From Chloroflexota bacterium (lineage in GTDB: Bacteria; Chloroflexota; Limnocylindria; Limnocylindrales; CSP1-4), in NCBI GenBank assembly GCA_919901745.1, contig CAKKPP010000001.1, positions 24,721 through 88,720 on the forward strand: a stretch of 64,000 nucleotides of DNA, given 5' to 3'. Below, one piece after another: positions 1-6,900 of this stretch (the first letter of the stretch is position 1; each line of letters opens with the position of its first letter). Made by a program: the position numbers and the translations under genes. Below the pieces are notes generated by a model. That model was not told the origin of the DNA, searched no databases, and saw nothing but the letters and a program-made list of their open reading frames with translations.

Positions 1-376
1 GCGGTGGGGGCGTGAAGTACCCGAACGAGCGAGGGTGGTACGCGCTGAGCGTATGCGGGGCAATCCGCCGGCTGAAGTCGGCCAGGAGCTCGGCGAGAGG
101 CGTGGGGCCGGTCGGCGCCCGCCCCGGGCCATCGCTTGGGGCGTAGTAGCCGGCGCGCAGGTCCTGGTACGCGGTGTTCTCGCCCATGCCGCGCACGAAC
201 GCGTGGTCGTAGAGATAGTCGAGGGCCGCCTCCCAGGTGGCCGCGCCGACGGCGGTCAGCGCCTCCCGGGACGTGCCCGCGTCCCGGATCCCGAGCAGCT
301 CCGGCTCGGGGTGCCACCGGAAGCGATCCTGAAAGTCCGGAGGCGTTTCGGGGCCGCGGGACGCCTTCTCGCGCAT
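1..376 (-). CDS. PLP-dependent amino acid decarboxylase, N-terminal part (runs off the window)
   Basis: An open frame of 125 codons starts at ATG 376 and has no stop before the left edge, so only the N-terminus is seen. It contains the segment HPRSFGYF followed by prolines, which is typical of the N-terminal region of group II pyridoxal-phosphate decarboxylases (aromatic amino acid, glutamate or tyrosine decarboxylase type) near the substrate pocket. The PLP lysine lies outside the window, so the substrate cannot be judged. The start is 8 bases after the stop of the nitrilase remnant, so the two are probably co-transcribed. No strong ribosome binding site precedes the ATG. Confidence 0.75.
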   Translation of the reverse strand, partial: MREKASRGPETPPDFQDRFRWHPEPELLGIRDAGTSREALTAVGAATWEAALDYLYDHAFVRGMGENTAYQDLRAGYYAPSDGPGRAPTGPTPLAELLADFSRRIAPHTLSAYHPRSFGYFTPPP

Positions 377-384
377 CGGCGGGG

Positions 385-588
385 CTATTCGCCGTCGCTG
401 AACGTGGCGGCCGCTCGACGCCGCCGATCCACGCGCACGTCGAACACGTCGGGCCGACTGTAGTGGCCGGTCGGGTCGAAGTTCTGGCGCTCCTCGCGCA
501 CGCGAGCCAGGTCGATGTCGGCGGCGACCAACCGCTCCTCGCCCGCGACCGGGGCGACGATGTGGATCTGGGCGGCGGCGATGCGCAT
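385..588 (-). pseudogene. Internally deleted nitrilase (carbon-nitrogen hydrolase) remnant
   Basis: This 67-codon frame starts at ATG 588 after a good ribosome binding site (GGGAGGACCG). Its first residues, MRIAAAQIH, look like the N-terminal beta strand of a nitrilase. They are followed directly by a typical nitrilase C-terminus, with an IVAP segment, an ADIDL strand and GHYSRPDVF. The whole middle of the enzyme, including the Glu-Lys-Cys catalytic residues, is missing. The reading frame is intact across the junction, so a short peptide could still be made. Family assignment rests on motif memory. An alternative is a genuine short protein, but both ends matching one family makes a deletion more likely. 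Confidence 0.65.
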
Positions 589-690
589 CGGTCCTCCCTG
601 GGCGTGCCTCGGGCGGGCCCGCATGCCGACGCCGAGTTGGGAGTCGATGATACGGGCCGCGCTTGACGCGCGGGATCGATCGGCGTCGGC

Positions 691-696
691 TACAGT
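691..696 (+). promoter_or_regulatory. -10 hexamer TACAGT of a leaderless promoter
   Basis: TACAGT ends 6 bases before the GTG at 703, and there is no Shine-Dalgarno sequence. A TTGACG lies at 663-668, but the 22-base spacer is longer than usual. Confidence 0.5.
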
Positions 697-702
697 CCGG
701 CC

Positions 703-1092
703 GTGACCGAACCGCTTCCGGACGCCGCGCCGCCGACCAAGCGCGGCGTGGAGTACAAGGGCGCCCCGCTCGACGGCGAGCGCGGCCCGGGGCTCGGCTG
801 TTTCCGCTTCCAGCTCATCGTGCTCGGCATCGTTGTTGTGCTCACGCCGCTCAGCGTCGTCTGGAACTGGCCGCCAGGGGTGAGCGCCGTGCTCCTGTTC
901 GTCGTCCTCGGCCTCCTGTTGCTGACCGGTCAGACGATCATCTTTCTCCTCCGGCTCGTGGCCGCGGACCGCCGGGCCGCCGGGCGGCGTCGCCCGCTCG
1001 CGAGCCAGACGAGGACGGTCGGAGAGCTCGAGGACGCCGACGCGACAGGGACTCCCGACACAGGGACCGGAGACGAATCGAGCCCCTCGTAG
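703..1092 (+). CDS. Small membrane protein, unknown function
   Basis: This 129-aa protein has a soluble N-terminal part of about 30 residues, two hydrophobic helices (about residues 37-57 and 64-86), and an Arg-rich then Asp/Thr-rich cytoplasmic tail. I do not recognise the family. The GTG start is supported by the TACAGT hexamer 6 bases upstream. The gene diverges from the nitrilase remnant and decarboxylase and is followed by a separate gene with its own ribosome binding site. Confidence 0.65.
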   Translation: MTEPLPDAAPPTKRGVEYKGAPLDGERGPGLGCFRFQLIVLGIVVVLTPLSVVWNWPPGVSAVLLFVVLGLLLLTGQTIIFLLRLVAADRRAAGRRRPLASQTRTVGELEDADATGTPDTGTGDESSPS

Positions 1093-1208
1093 GCACGCGC
1101 TCGGCCCATCATCGGAAGGCCCGACCCGCATGCGACAATACCCGCGGATCGACGGAACGCCCGTTCGTCCCGCGTCGTACGATCAGCGCCGAAGGAGGAA
1201 CGTCGCCC

Positions 1209-1535
1209 GTGCCCGTGCTCGCGACCTACTTCAGCGTCCGACGCGGTCGCGACCCGTTCTTCAAGTTCTTCATGCGCACGATCTTCCCGCGCCAGGTCCG
1301 CGAGTACGAGACGAAATACGGGATCCGGTTCCTCGGGTGGTACAACGTCGCGCACGGGTGGGACTTCGACAACGTGATCATGCTGGACCTCCCCGATTAC
1401 GGCACCCTCGATCGACTCGAAGCGGACGAGGGAGCGCGCATCCTGGGCCACCGGGCCGGGGAATGGATCTTCGAGCGGCACCATTCGATGTTCCTGCGGG
1501 AGCGAATGGGGTCGGACCTCGAATATCACGGCTGA
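1209..1535 (+). CDS. Conserved small protein, possibly a dimeric alpha-beta barrel
   Basis: This 108-aa protein starts at GTG 1209, 9 bases after GAAGGAGGA. It is rich in aromatic residues (FFKFFMRTIFPRQ and GWYNVAHGWDFDNV), and its strand-helix alternation suggests a ferredoxin-like or ABM/NIPSNAP-type fold. No catalytic motif is evident and the fold is a guess. It lies 12 bases upstream of the next gene, which has its own ribosome binding site, so the two are probably co-transcribed. Confidence 0.6.
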   Translation: MPVLATYFSVRRGRDPFFKFFMRTIFPRQVREYETKYGIRFLGWYNVAHGWDFDNVIMLDLPDYGTLDRLEADEGARILGHRAGEWIFERHHSMFLRERMGSDLEYHG

Positions 1536-1547
1536 AGGAGCGAGACG

Positions 1548-2489
1548 ATGGACACGAGCCGCGCCAATCTGCTCCGCGAGCTCGCGCTCGACGCCGACCT
1601 GGAGCGAGGCGACTCCCTGCGGGTGGCCGCCGAACAGATGATTCGGTTCCTCGACGCCAATCGCGACCGGATCGTCGCCCTCGGCGGCCTGACGCTGATC
1701 GACGAGGAGCCCGACTTCCTCTCCGTCCTTCCCGACCTGACCTTCCAGACGCAGAGTCGGTTCCTCGACGCTGACACGGGCGATTGGCGGACCGAGATCG
1801 AGGTCGTCGACGCGCCCGAATTGGTCGAGCTCTACAACCCCGCGGAGATCTATGCCGCGTTCGCCGACGCCGCGCGAGCGGCGGGCAGTCTCGGAGACGG
1901 CGACGCCGCATCGAGTCCGGCCGGCGATGACGATCTCGTCCCGGATCTGGAGGCCGCCCCGGCGGGGGCATCGGAATCGGGCGAGCTGTATGCCGAGGCC
2001 GCCGACGAATGGGCAGCCGGACAGCCTGTCGTGCCCGACGCCGACGATGAGGATACCGCGGCCCGTCGCCTGTACGACCTGGCCCTGGAGTACCAGGAAC
2101 GCAGCCAGGACAGCGAGGCGCGTCTGCTGGCAGCCTTCGAGGCGGCGGCCAGCAAGCTGGCCAGCCTGATCGGCGACTTCGTGATCGTCGACGACGACGA
2201 CGAGCGTTTGACTCTCGACGCCCACGGCACCTTCCGTGCCGAGGTCGTGCCCGAGGACGGCGACGGCGAATGGCGATCGCTCTCGACGCCCACGGAGCTC
2301 GTCGAGTTCTACGACCCGACGGACGTGTTCGGGGATCTTGCCGACGCCCTGGCAGAGGCCTACCCCGGCATCGCGCCGGAGGACGGTGACGACCCTGATG
2401 CCGCCGAGGACGCGGCTGAAGACAGCGCCGAAGATGCCGCCGAGGACGCGGCGGATGGTGCCGCCGACGCCGCCGACGACAAGGGCTGA
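1548..2489 (+). CDS. Acidic protein with an internal duplication, unknown function
   Basis: This 313-aa cytoplasmic-looking protein starts at ATG 1548 after GAAGGAGCGAGACG. Two segments resemble each other: one near residue 85 (DWRTEIEVVDAPELVELYNP) and one near residue 242 (EWRSLSTPTELVEFYDP), each followed by an Ala/Asp-rich helix. This suggests duplication of a module of about 80 residues. The last 40 residues are nearly all Ala, Asp and Glu, in short EDAA-type repeats. No signal peptide or membrane segment is seen. The family is not recognised. It lies 9 bases upstream of pyrK. Confidence 0.6.
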   Translation: MDTSRANLLRELALDADLERGDSLRVAAEQMIRFLDANRDRIVALGGLTLIDEEPDFLSVLPDLTFQTQSRFLDADTGDWRTEIEVVDAPELVELYNPAEIYAAFADAARAAGSLGDGDAASSPAGDDDLVPDLEAAPAGASESGELYAEAADEWAAGQPVVPDADDEDTAARRLYDLALEYQERSQDSEARLLAAFEAAASKLASLIGDFVIVDDDDERLTLDAHGTFRAEVVPEDGDGEWRSLSTPTELVEFYDPTDVFGDLADALAEAYPGIAPEDGDDPDAAEDAAEDSAEDAAEDAADGAADAADDKG

Positions 2490-2498
2490 CGCTCGCGC

Positions 2499-3365
2499 GT
2501 GACGATGCGGCTCGTCGGCGCGGAGCTCGCGGAGAGCCGGGAGATTCTCCCGGATCAGTGGCTCCAGACCTTTCACGCCCCCGGCCTGGTGGCGGGCGCG
2601 CGGGCCGGCCAGTTCGTGCACGTCCGAACCGGCGACTACTCCGGCCTGATCCTGCGGCGACCGTTTTCGATCAACACCGCGGACCCGGGCACCGGCATGC
2701 TCACGATTCACTTTCGGGCGATCGGTCGCGGCACCGAGTGGTTCACGCGGCTTCGTCCAGGGGACCGGGTCGACATGCTCGGGCCGCTCGGGCGCCCCTT
2801 CGAAGTCGACCCGCGCAGCCGGCACCTGCTCCTCGTCGCGGGTGGCCTGGGCATGGCCGGCATCCGCCTCCTGGTCGACGAGGCGATCCGTGACGGGCGG
2901 CGGGTCACGCTGCTGTTCGGAGCCGCACGAGCCGCCGAGGTCTACCCGTCGACGCTGCTACCCGACGAGGTCGAGTACGTGGTCGCCACCGACGACGGCT
3001 CGCTCGGCCATCGCGGCTTCGTCACCGAGCTGGTTCCCGACTACGAGGCGTGGGCCGACCAGTCCTTTGCCTGTGGGCCCCAGCCCATGCTGGCAGCCCT
3101 CGCGCGGCTGGCCGAGGGGCGTCGCGGCCGGCTTGGCGTGGCCCGATTGGGTCGGAAACGAGGCGGCGGCAAGGTGGTGCCGGCCGGCTCCGCGGCGGCG
3201 CGACGGAAAGCCTTTCTGCAGGTCTCGATGGAGCAGAACATGGGCTGTGCCGTTGGCGCGTGTCTTGGCTGCGTGGTGATGGCGACGTCCGGTACTCCGC
3301 AGCGGGTCTGCCGGGAAGGCCCGGTGTTCGCGTCCGACGAGATCGCCTGGGAGGCCGGCTGGTGA
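2499..3365 (+). CDS. pyrK: Dihydroorotate dehydrogenase B, electron transfer subunit
   Basis: PyrK passes electrons from the PyrD flavin through FAD and a [2Fe-2S] cluster to NAD+ in pyrimidine synthesis. The 288-aa protein has an N-terminal flavodoxin-reductase-like FAD domain (RPFSIN near residue 53), a nucleotide-binding domain, and a C-terminal cluster motif C-x4-C-x2-C-x12-C (CAVGACLGC then CREGP). About 25 basic and glycine-rich residues are inserted before the cluster loop. The start is GTG 2499, or ATG 2505 two codons later. The stop overlaps the pyrD GTG by 4 bases, indicating translational coupling. Confidence 0.92.
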   Translation: MTMRLVGAELAESREILPDQWLQTFHAPGLVAGARAGQFVHVRTGDYSGLILRRPFSINTADPGTGMLTIHFRAIGRGTEWFTRLRPGDRVDMLGPLGRPFEVDPRSRHLLLVAGGLGMAGIRLLVDEAIRDGRRVTLLFGAARAAEVYPSTLLPDEVEYVVATDDGSLGHRGFVTELVPDYEAWADQSFACGPQPMLAALARLAEGRRGRLGVARLGRKRGGGKVVPAGSAAARRKAFLQVSMEQNMGCAVGACLGCVVMATSGTPQRVCREGPVFASDEIAWEAGW

Positions 3366-4552
3366 AGGCGAAGCGGAGGGTGGTGACATCCGGCGACGCC
3401 CGACCCACGGGAAACCTGTCCACCGGGCCCAAACGCACGCCCACCATACGGCGGATCAAGTCGGCGATCGTGCCGGCGTCCGCATCCGCGTCGCAGGGCG
3501 GGCGTCGGGGCGGCCGCGATCAGGGGGCCGCCGACGGAACCTCGGCCCGTGCGACGTCACCAGTCTCGGAGGCAGCCGGGCGGTCGGACGTGGTGGTCGA
3601 CCTGTCCGTCGACCTCGGGCGAGGCCTCGTCCTGCCCAACCCGATCCTCGTCGCCTCGGGCACGTTCGGCTACGGCGTGGAGTACGGGGAGGTCGTCGAG
3701 GTCGATCGACTCGGCGGCATCTGTTGCAAGGGCACGACGCTCAAGCCGCGCATCGGCAACGTCACGCCGCGGGTCACCGAGACCCCCGGAGGGATGCTCA
3801 ATTCGATCGGCCTCCAGAATCCGGGCGTCGATGCGGTCATCGACAGGTACGCGTCGACCTGGGTGGGTTGGCGGACGCCCGTGATCGTCAACGTCGCCGG
3901 CGAGTCGGTGTCCGACTATGTCGAGGTCGTCCGCCGGCTCGACGGCGTGCCCGGCGTGGCCGGGATCGAGCTCAACATCTCGTGCCCGAACGTGGGCCGG
4001 GGCGGGCTCCAGTTCGCGATCGACGCGGACGCCGCCGCCGGCGTCACCGCGGCCGTCCGCCGGGCGACCGACCTGCCGCTGCTCGTGAAACTGTCCCCGA
4101 ACGTGGCCGACGTGCGCCCGATCGCCCGGGCGATAGCCGACGCCGGAGCAGACGCGCTCACGGCGATCAATACGCTGTCGGGGATCGCGGTGGCGCCGGG
4201 TCACGGTCGGCCCCTGCTCGGCAACGTCTACGGCGGTCTGTCGGGGCCGGCGATCAAGCCGATCGCTCTCCGGGTCGTGTACGAGGTGGCCCAGGTCGTG
4301 TCGATCCCGGTCATCGCGATCGGGGGCGTCACGGAGCTCGCGGATGTCCTGGACTATCTGGCCGTCGGAGCGGTCGCGGTGCAGGTCGGCACGGCGATTT
4401 TCGCCGACCCGACGCTTCCGGTGCGCCTCGTCGACGAACTGGATGAGGAGTGCCGCCGACGCGCACTGCCGTCGTACCGACCGCTCATCGGCACTGCCCT
4501 CCCGCGCAAGCCGGCCGCACCGTCATCGAAGGGCGTCGAATACCGGCCGTGA
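3362..4552 (+). CDS. pyrD: Dihydroorotate dehydrogenase B, catalytic subunit
   Basis: Class 1B dihydroorotate dehydrogenase oxidises dihydroorotate to orotate with FMN. The core shows the 1B hallmarks: the catalytic cysteine in NISCPNV, the phosphate-binding IPVIAIGGV and the C-terminal VQVGTAIF. From the GTG at 3362, which overlaps the pyrK stop as GTGA, the protein is 396 aa. That is about 75 residues longer than usual, the extra part being a basic Ser/Ala/Gly-rich leader. Conserved sequence begins at the VVVDLSVDLG segment, where a GTG at 3590 is an alternative start, but the nearest GGAGG is 17 bases upstream of it. Family identity is certain; the start is not. Confidence 0.92.
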   Translation: MKAKRRVVTSGDARPTGNLSTGPKRTPTIRRIKSAIVPASASASQGGRRGGRDQGAADGTSARATSPVSEAAGRSDVVVDLSVDLGRGLVLPNPILVASGTFGYGVEYGEVVEVDRLGGICCKGTTLKPRIGNVTPRVTETPGGMLNSIGLQNPGVDAVIDRYASTWVGWRTPVIVNVAGESVSDYVEVVRRLDGVPGVAGIELNISCPNVGRGGLQFAIDADAAAGVTAAVRRATDLPLLVKLSPNVADVRPIARAIADAGADALTAINTLSGIAVAPGHGRPLLGNVYGGLSGPAIKPIALRVVYEVAQVVSIPVIAIGGVTELADVLDYLAVGAVAVQVGTAIFADPTLPVRLVDELDEECRRRALPSYRPLIGTALPRKPAAPSSKGVEYRP

Positions 4553-4584
4553 CGGCCTGGGGCGCTGCCCGAACGGTCCGCGGC

Positions 4585-4590
4585 TACACT
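4585..4590 (+). promoter_or_regulatory. -10 hexamer TACACT of a leaderless pyrE promoter
   Basis: TACACT ends 7 bases before the GTG of pyrE with no Shine-Dalgarno between. It implies that pyrE can be transcribed separately from pyrKD. Confidence 0.5.
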
Positions 4591-4597
4591 CTCGACC

Positions 4598-5308
4598 GTG
4601 ACGACCCTTCGTCCGGCCCTCGATCCCGCCATTCGCGGTGCCATCGCCGCTCGCACCGAGGCCCTCTTCCGGGCGTCGGGCGCCCTCCGCGATGGTCACT
4701 TCCAGCTCAAGAGCGGACGCCACGGGGACGCGTACGTCGAGAAGTTCGCGGTGCTGTCCAACCCGGCGGCGACGAGTGAGCTGTGTGGCTTCTTCGCCGC
4801 GCCCCACCTGGCGACGACGGTCGACTCGGCAAGCGCGCCAGGCTCCGCCGGGGGAGAAGGCGTCGCCGTTGACATCGTTGCCGGCCCGACCACGGGCGGT
4901 GTGATCCTCGCCTTCGAGACCGGGCGACAGCTCGGCGTCCCGGCCATCTTCGCCGAGGAGGTCCGTGACCCGGACGGCCCGACACGACGCGCGTTCCGCC
5001 GCGGCTTCCGCATCGAGAGCGGTCAGCGCGTGCTGCTCGTGGACGACATCCTGACCACCGGCGGTTCCCTGCTCGCGATGATCCCGGCGGTCGAGGCAAT
5101 GGGCGGCGAGATCATCGAGTGTGCGGTGCTGGTGGATCGGTCCGGCGGCCGCTCCACCCTCACCTCGCCGGCAAGTGGCCGCGTGTATGCCGTCCGATCG
5201 CTCTGGCAACTCGATCTTCCGACCTACGACCCAGGCGTGGCGAACTGCCCCGGGTGCGCGGTCGCGTCGCCTCTCCACGCGCCGGGCAGCACCGGAGCAG
5301 CCGGATGA
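4598..5308 (+). CDS. pyrE: Orotate phosphoribosyltransferase
   Basis: PyrE joins orotate to PRPP to give OMP. The 236-aa protein carries the PRPP-binding loop VLLVDDILTTGGS near residue 146 and the preceding Val-Ala-Gly-Pro-Thr-Thr-Gly segment. It is slightly longer than the usual 180-215 aa because of a C-terminal extension with a CPGC pair. Its position after pyrKD supports the assignment. The GTG start fits the leaderless -10 hexamer. The stop overlaps the next ATG (ATGA). Confidence 0.92.
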   Translation: MTTLRPALDPAIRGAIAARTEALFRASGALRDGHFQLKSGRHGDAYVEKFAVLSNPAATSELCGFFAAPHLATTVDSASAPGSAGGEGVAVDIVAGPTTGGVILAFETGRQLGVPAIFAEEVRDPDGPTRRAFRRGFRIESGQRVLLVDDILTTGGSLLAMIPAVEAMGGEIIECAVLVDRSGGRSTLTSPASGRVYAVRSLWQLDLPTYDPGVANCPGCAVASPLHAPGSTGAAG

Positions 5309-5715
5309 ACGGGGCGGCAGCCCGAATTCGCGGTCACCGCGCCCGCGCCTTCCCGATCGCGCTGGCGCTGACCGTGCTCGTCACGCTGGCTGCCTGCAAC
5401 GCCGGCGGATCGCCCGCGCCCAACCCGTACGCGCCGGGCGGCGCGAAGAGCCCGACGCCGACCTCGGTCCCGGGCTCGCCGCTCCAGGGTATCGTCACCC
5501 AGGTCGACACGGAGGGCGTCGACAAGGTTCGCGGTTTCACGATCAGGACGTCCGACGGCGTTTCGTGGACCTTCGAAATCCGTGCCCTTGAGAACGCCAC
5601 CGAGTTTCCACCAGCGCATCTGGTCGAGCACAAGGCGACCGTGACGCCGGTACGCGTGACGTTCCACGGGGAAGGCTCGACGCTCATCGCCGATCGGATC
5701 GAGGACGCCGGGTAG
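5305..5715 (+). CDS. Small secreted lipoprotein, unknown function
   Basis: This 136-aa protein has a basic N-terminus, a hydrophobic stretch and a lipobox ending LAAC near residue 31. A Pro/Ser-rich linker follows, then a compact domain of about 75 residues rich in beta strands. The domain may be OB-like, since it starts with GIVTQVDTEGVDKVRGFTI. It overlaps the pyrE stop by ATGA, so it is translated from the pyr transcript although nothing links it to pyrimidine metabolism. Confidence 0.75.
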   Translation: MNGAAARIRGHRARAFPIALALTVLVTLAACNAGGSPAPNPYAPGGAKSPTPTSVPGSPLQGIVTQVDTEGVDKVRGFTIRTSDGVSWTFEIRALENATEFPPAHLVEHKATVTPVRVTFHGEGSTLIADRIEDAG

Positions 5716-5774
5716 CGGTCGCCGCGAGGGTCGCCGCGAGCGACGTGTCGCCGCGAAGGGTCCGCGAGCGATTG

Positions 5775-5797
5775 CCGCTAGCGATCGCCGCTAGCGG
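5775..5797. terminator. Hairpin between convergent genes
   Basis: CGCTAGCG is repeated with a 5-base spacer (ATCGC). Because the 8-mer is self-complementary, the two copies can pair as a 9-bp stem including one flanking C-G pair. It lies between the converging lipoprotein genes and covers the stop codon of the minus-strand gene. No T tract follows. Confidence 0.4.
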
Positions 5798-6765
5798 ACC
5801 GAGTCGAGCGCGGCCGTCAGTTCCTCGGTGCGCACGATCCCCTCGAACGAGCCGCGCACGACGCCGTCCCGATCGACCACGAAGATCCACGGCTCGGAGA
5901 CCAATCCCCATTCGTTCACGGCCGCGACCGTCGTCAACTGGTTGTTGGTGAGGACGGGCTGGAGCTGTCCGTCGACGACTTCGAGCTGGTAGGGCTCGAC
6001 GTTGATGAACGTCACGGTCGGATAGTCGGCCACGAACGGCTTGACGCGATCGAGGGTCGGGCCGCATTGCGCGCTGGCACAGAATTTCGGGGTGGCGAAG
6101 GCAAGCAGGAAGGGTCGATGCTCGGCGACGGCCGTCGCCACGGACGTCTCGTACATGGCAGCCAGCGGTTCGCGGTCGGTTGACAGGCGTGCAATGTCGC
6201 CCCCGACGTCGGCAAGCGTGAGCGTCTTCGATACGGGAGCCGGCTGGCCCACGGCGATCGTGGGCGAGATCTCGCGAACCGTGAAACTGAGGCGGACCAG
6301 CGCCTCGGGTTGCCCGGGAGTCGTGATTCGAAATTCGGCGCCCCAGGTCCCGTGGCTCGGGTAATCGACGTTCGCGACGTACGCACCGCGGCTGCCCTCG
6401 ATCGCCCAGACGAAGTCGGCATCGACGGTTGCCACCGGGGTCGCCGGGTCCAGCCCCAGGTCGAAGAACGCCACTGTCACTGCCAGATCGGGCGCGGCGA
6501 CCGGCACGTTGCCGGCATCGACGAGGGTGAACACGAATCGGTTGATGCCGCAGGCCTGGATGGACGACACGACGATCGGGATGACGGCCGGGGTCGCGGC
6601 CGGTGTGTCCCATCCGGGCGCCGAGGTCACCTCGGGAGATGCCGTGCACGCAGCGGGGTCGCCCGGCGGCGAGGCCTCGGGTGATGCCGCCGGGTTGCAT
6701 GCGGCCGCGAACAGGCTGAGCGCCAGCCCGAGGGCAGCGCCTCGTCCGACCATGTGTCGCTCCAT
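5791..6765 (-). CDS. Thioredoxin-fold lipoprotein, possibly copper or redox related
   Basis: This 324-aa protein has a signal peptide with a lipobox ending AAAC near residue 23. A central beta-rich domain of about 150 residues follows, then a C-terminal thioredoxin-like domain. That domain has a PFLLAFATPKFCASAQCGP segment, in which the active-site CxxC is replaced by C-x4-C, and a later PWIFVVDRDG strand. SCO-type proteins for CuA assembly and TlpA-type reductases share this fold, and the divergent neighbour is the heme A synthase fusion, so a role in oxidase maturation is possible. The ATG at 6765 is fixed by a TACCCT hexamer 7 bases upstream. Confidence 0.7.
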   Translation of the reverse strand: MERHMVGRGAALGLALSLFAAACNPAASPEASPPGDPAACTASPEVTSAPGWDTPAATPAVIPIVVSSIQACGINRFVFTLVDAGNVPVAAPDLAVTVAFFDLGLDPATPVATVDADFVWAIEGSRGAYVANVDYPSHGTWGAEFRITTPGQPEALVRLSFTVREISPTIAVGQPAPVSKTLTLADVGGDIARLSTDREPLAAMYETSVATAVAEHRPFLLAFATPKFCASAQCGPTLDRVKPFVADYPTVTFINVEPYQLEVVDGQLQPVLTNNQLTTVAAVNEWGLVSEPWIFVVDRDGVVRGSFEGIVRTEELTAALDSVR

Positions 6766-6772
6766 CGAGCAG

Positions 6773-6778
6773 AGGGTA
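6773..6778 (-). promoter_or_regulatory. -10 hexamer TACCCT of a leaderless promoter
   Basis: Read on the minus strand, TACCCT ends 7 bases before ATG 6765 with no Shine-Dalgarno sequence. Confidence 0.5.
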
Positions 6779-6839
6779 GCCCGGCCGGCGACTCCGTGCT
6801 TTGGCGAGAGCTTTGGCTGAATGAGTTCGGGCGGCGCGG

Positions 6840-6845
6840 TAGAAT
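6840..6845 (+). promoter_or_regulatory. Likely -10 hexamer TAGAAT upstream of ctaA-ctaB
   Basis: TAGAAT lies 55 bases before the TTG start of the fused heme gene and gives a short leader that carries a GGAGG. No good -35 element is seen at the right distance. Confidence 0.4.
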
Positions 6846-6900
6846 GCCGGGCGTCCCACGACGACCCGCTCGACCGGCGGCGTCGGCCCATGGAGGACCC

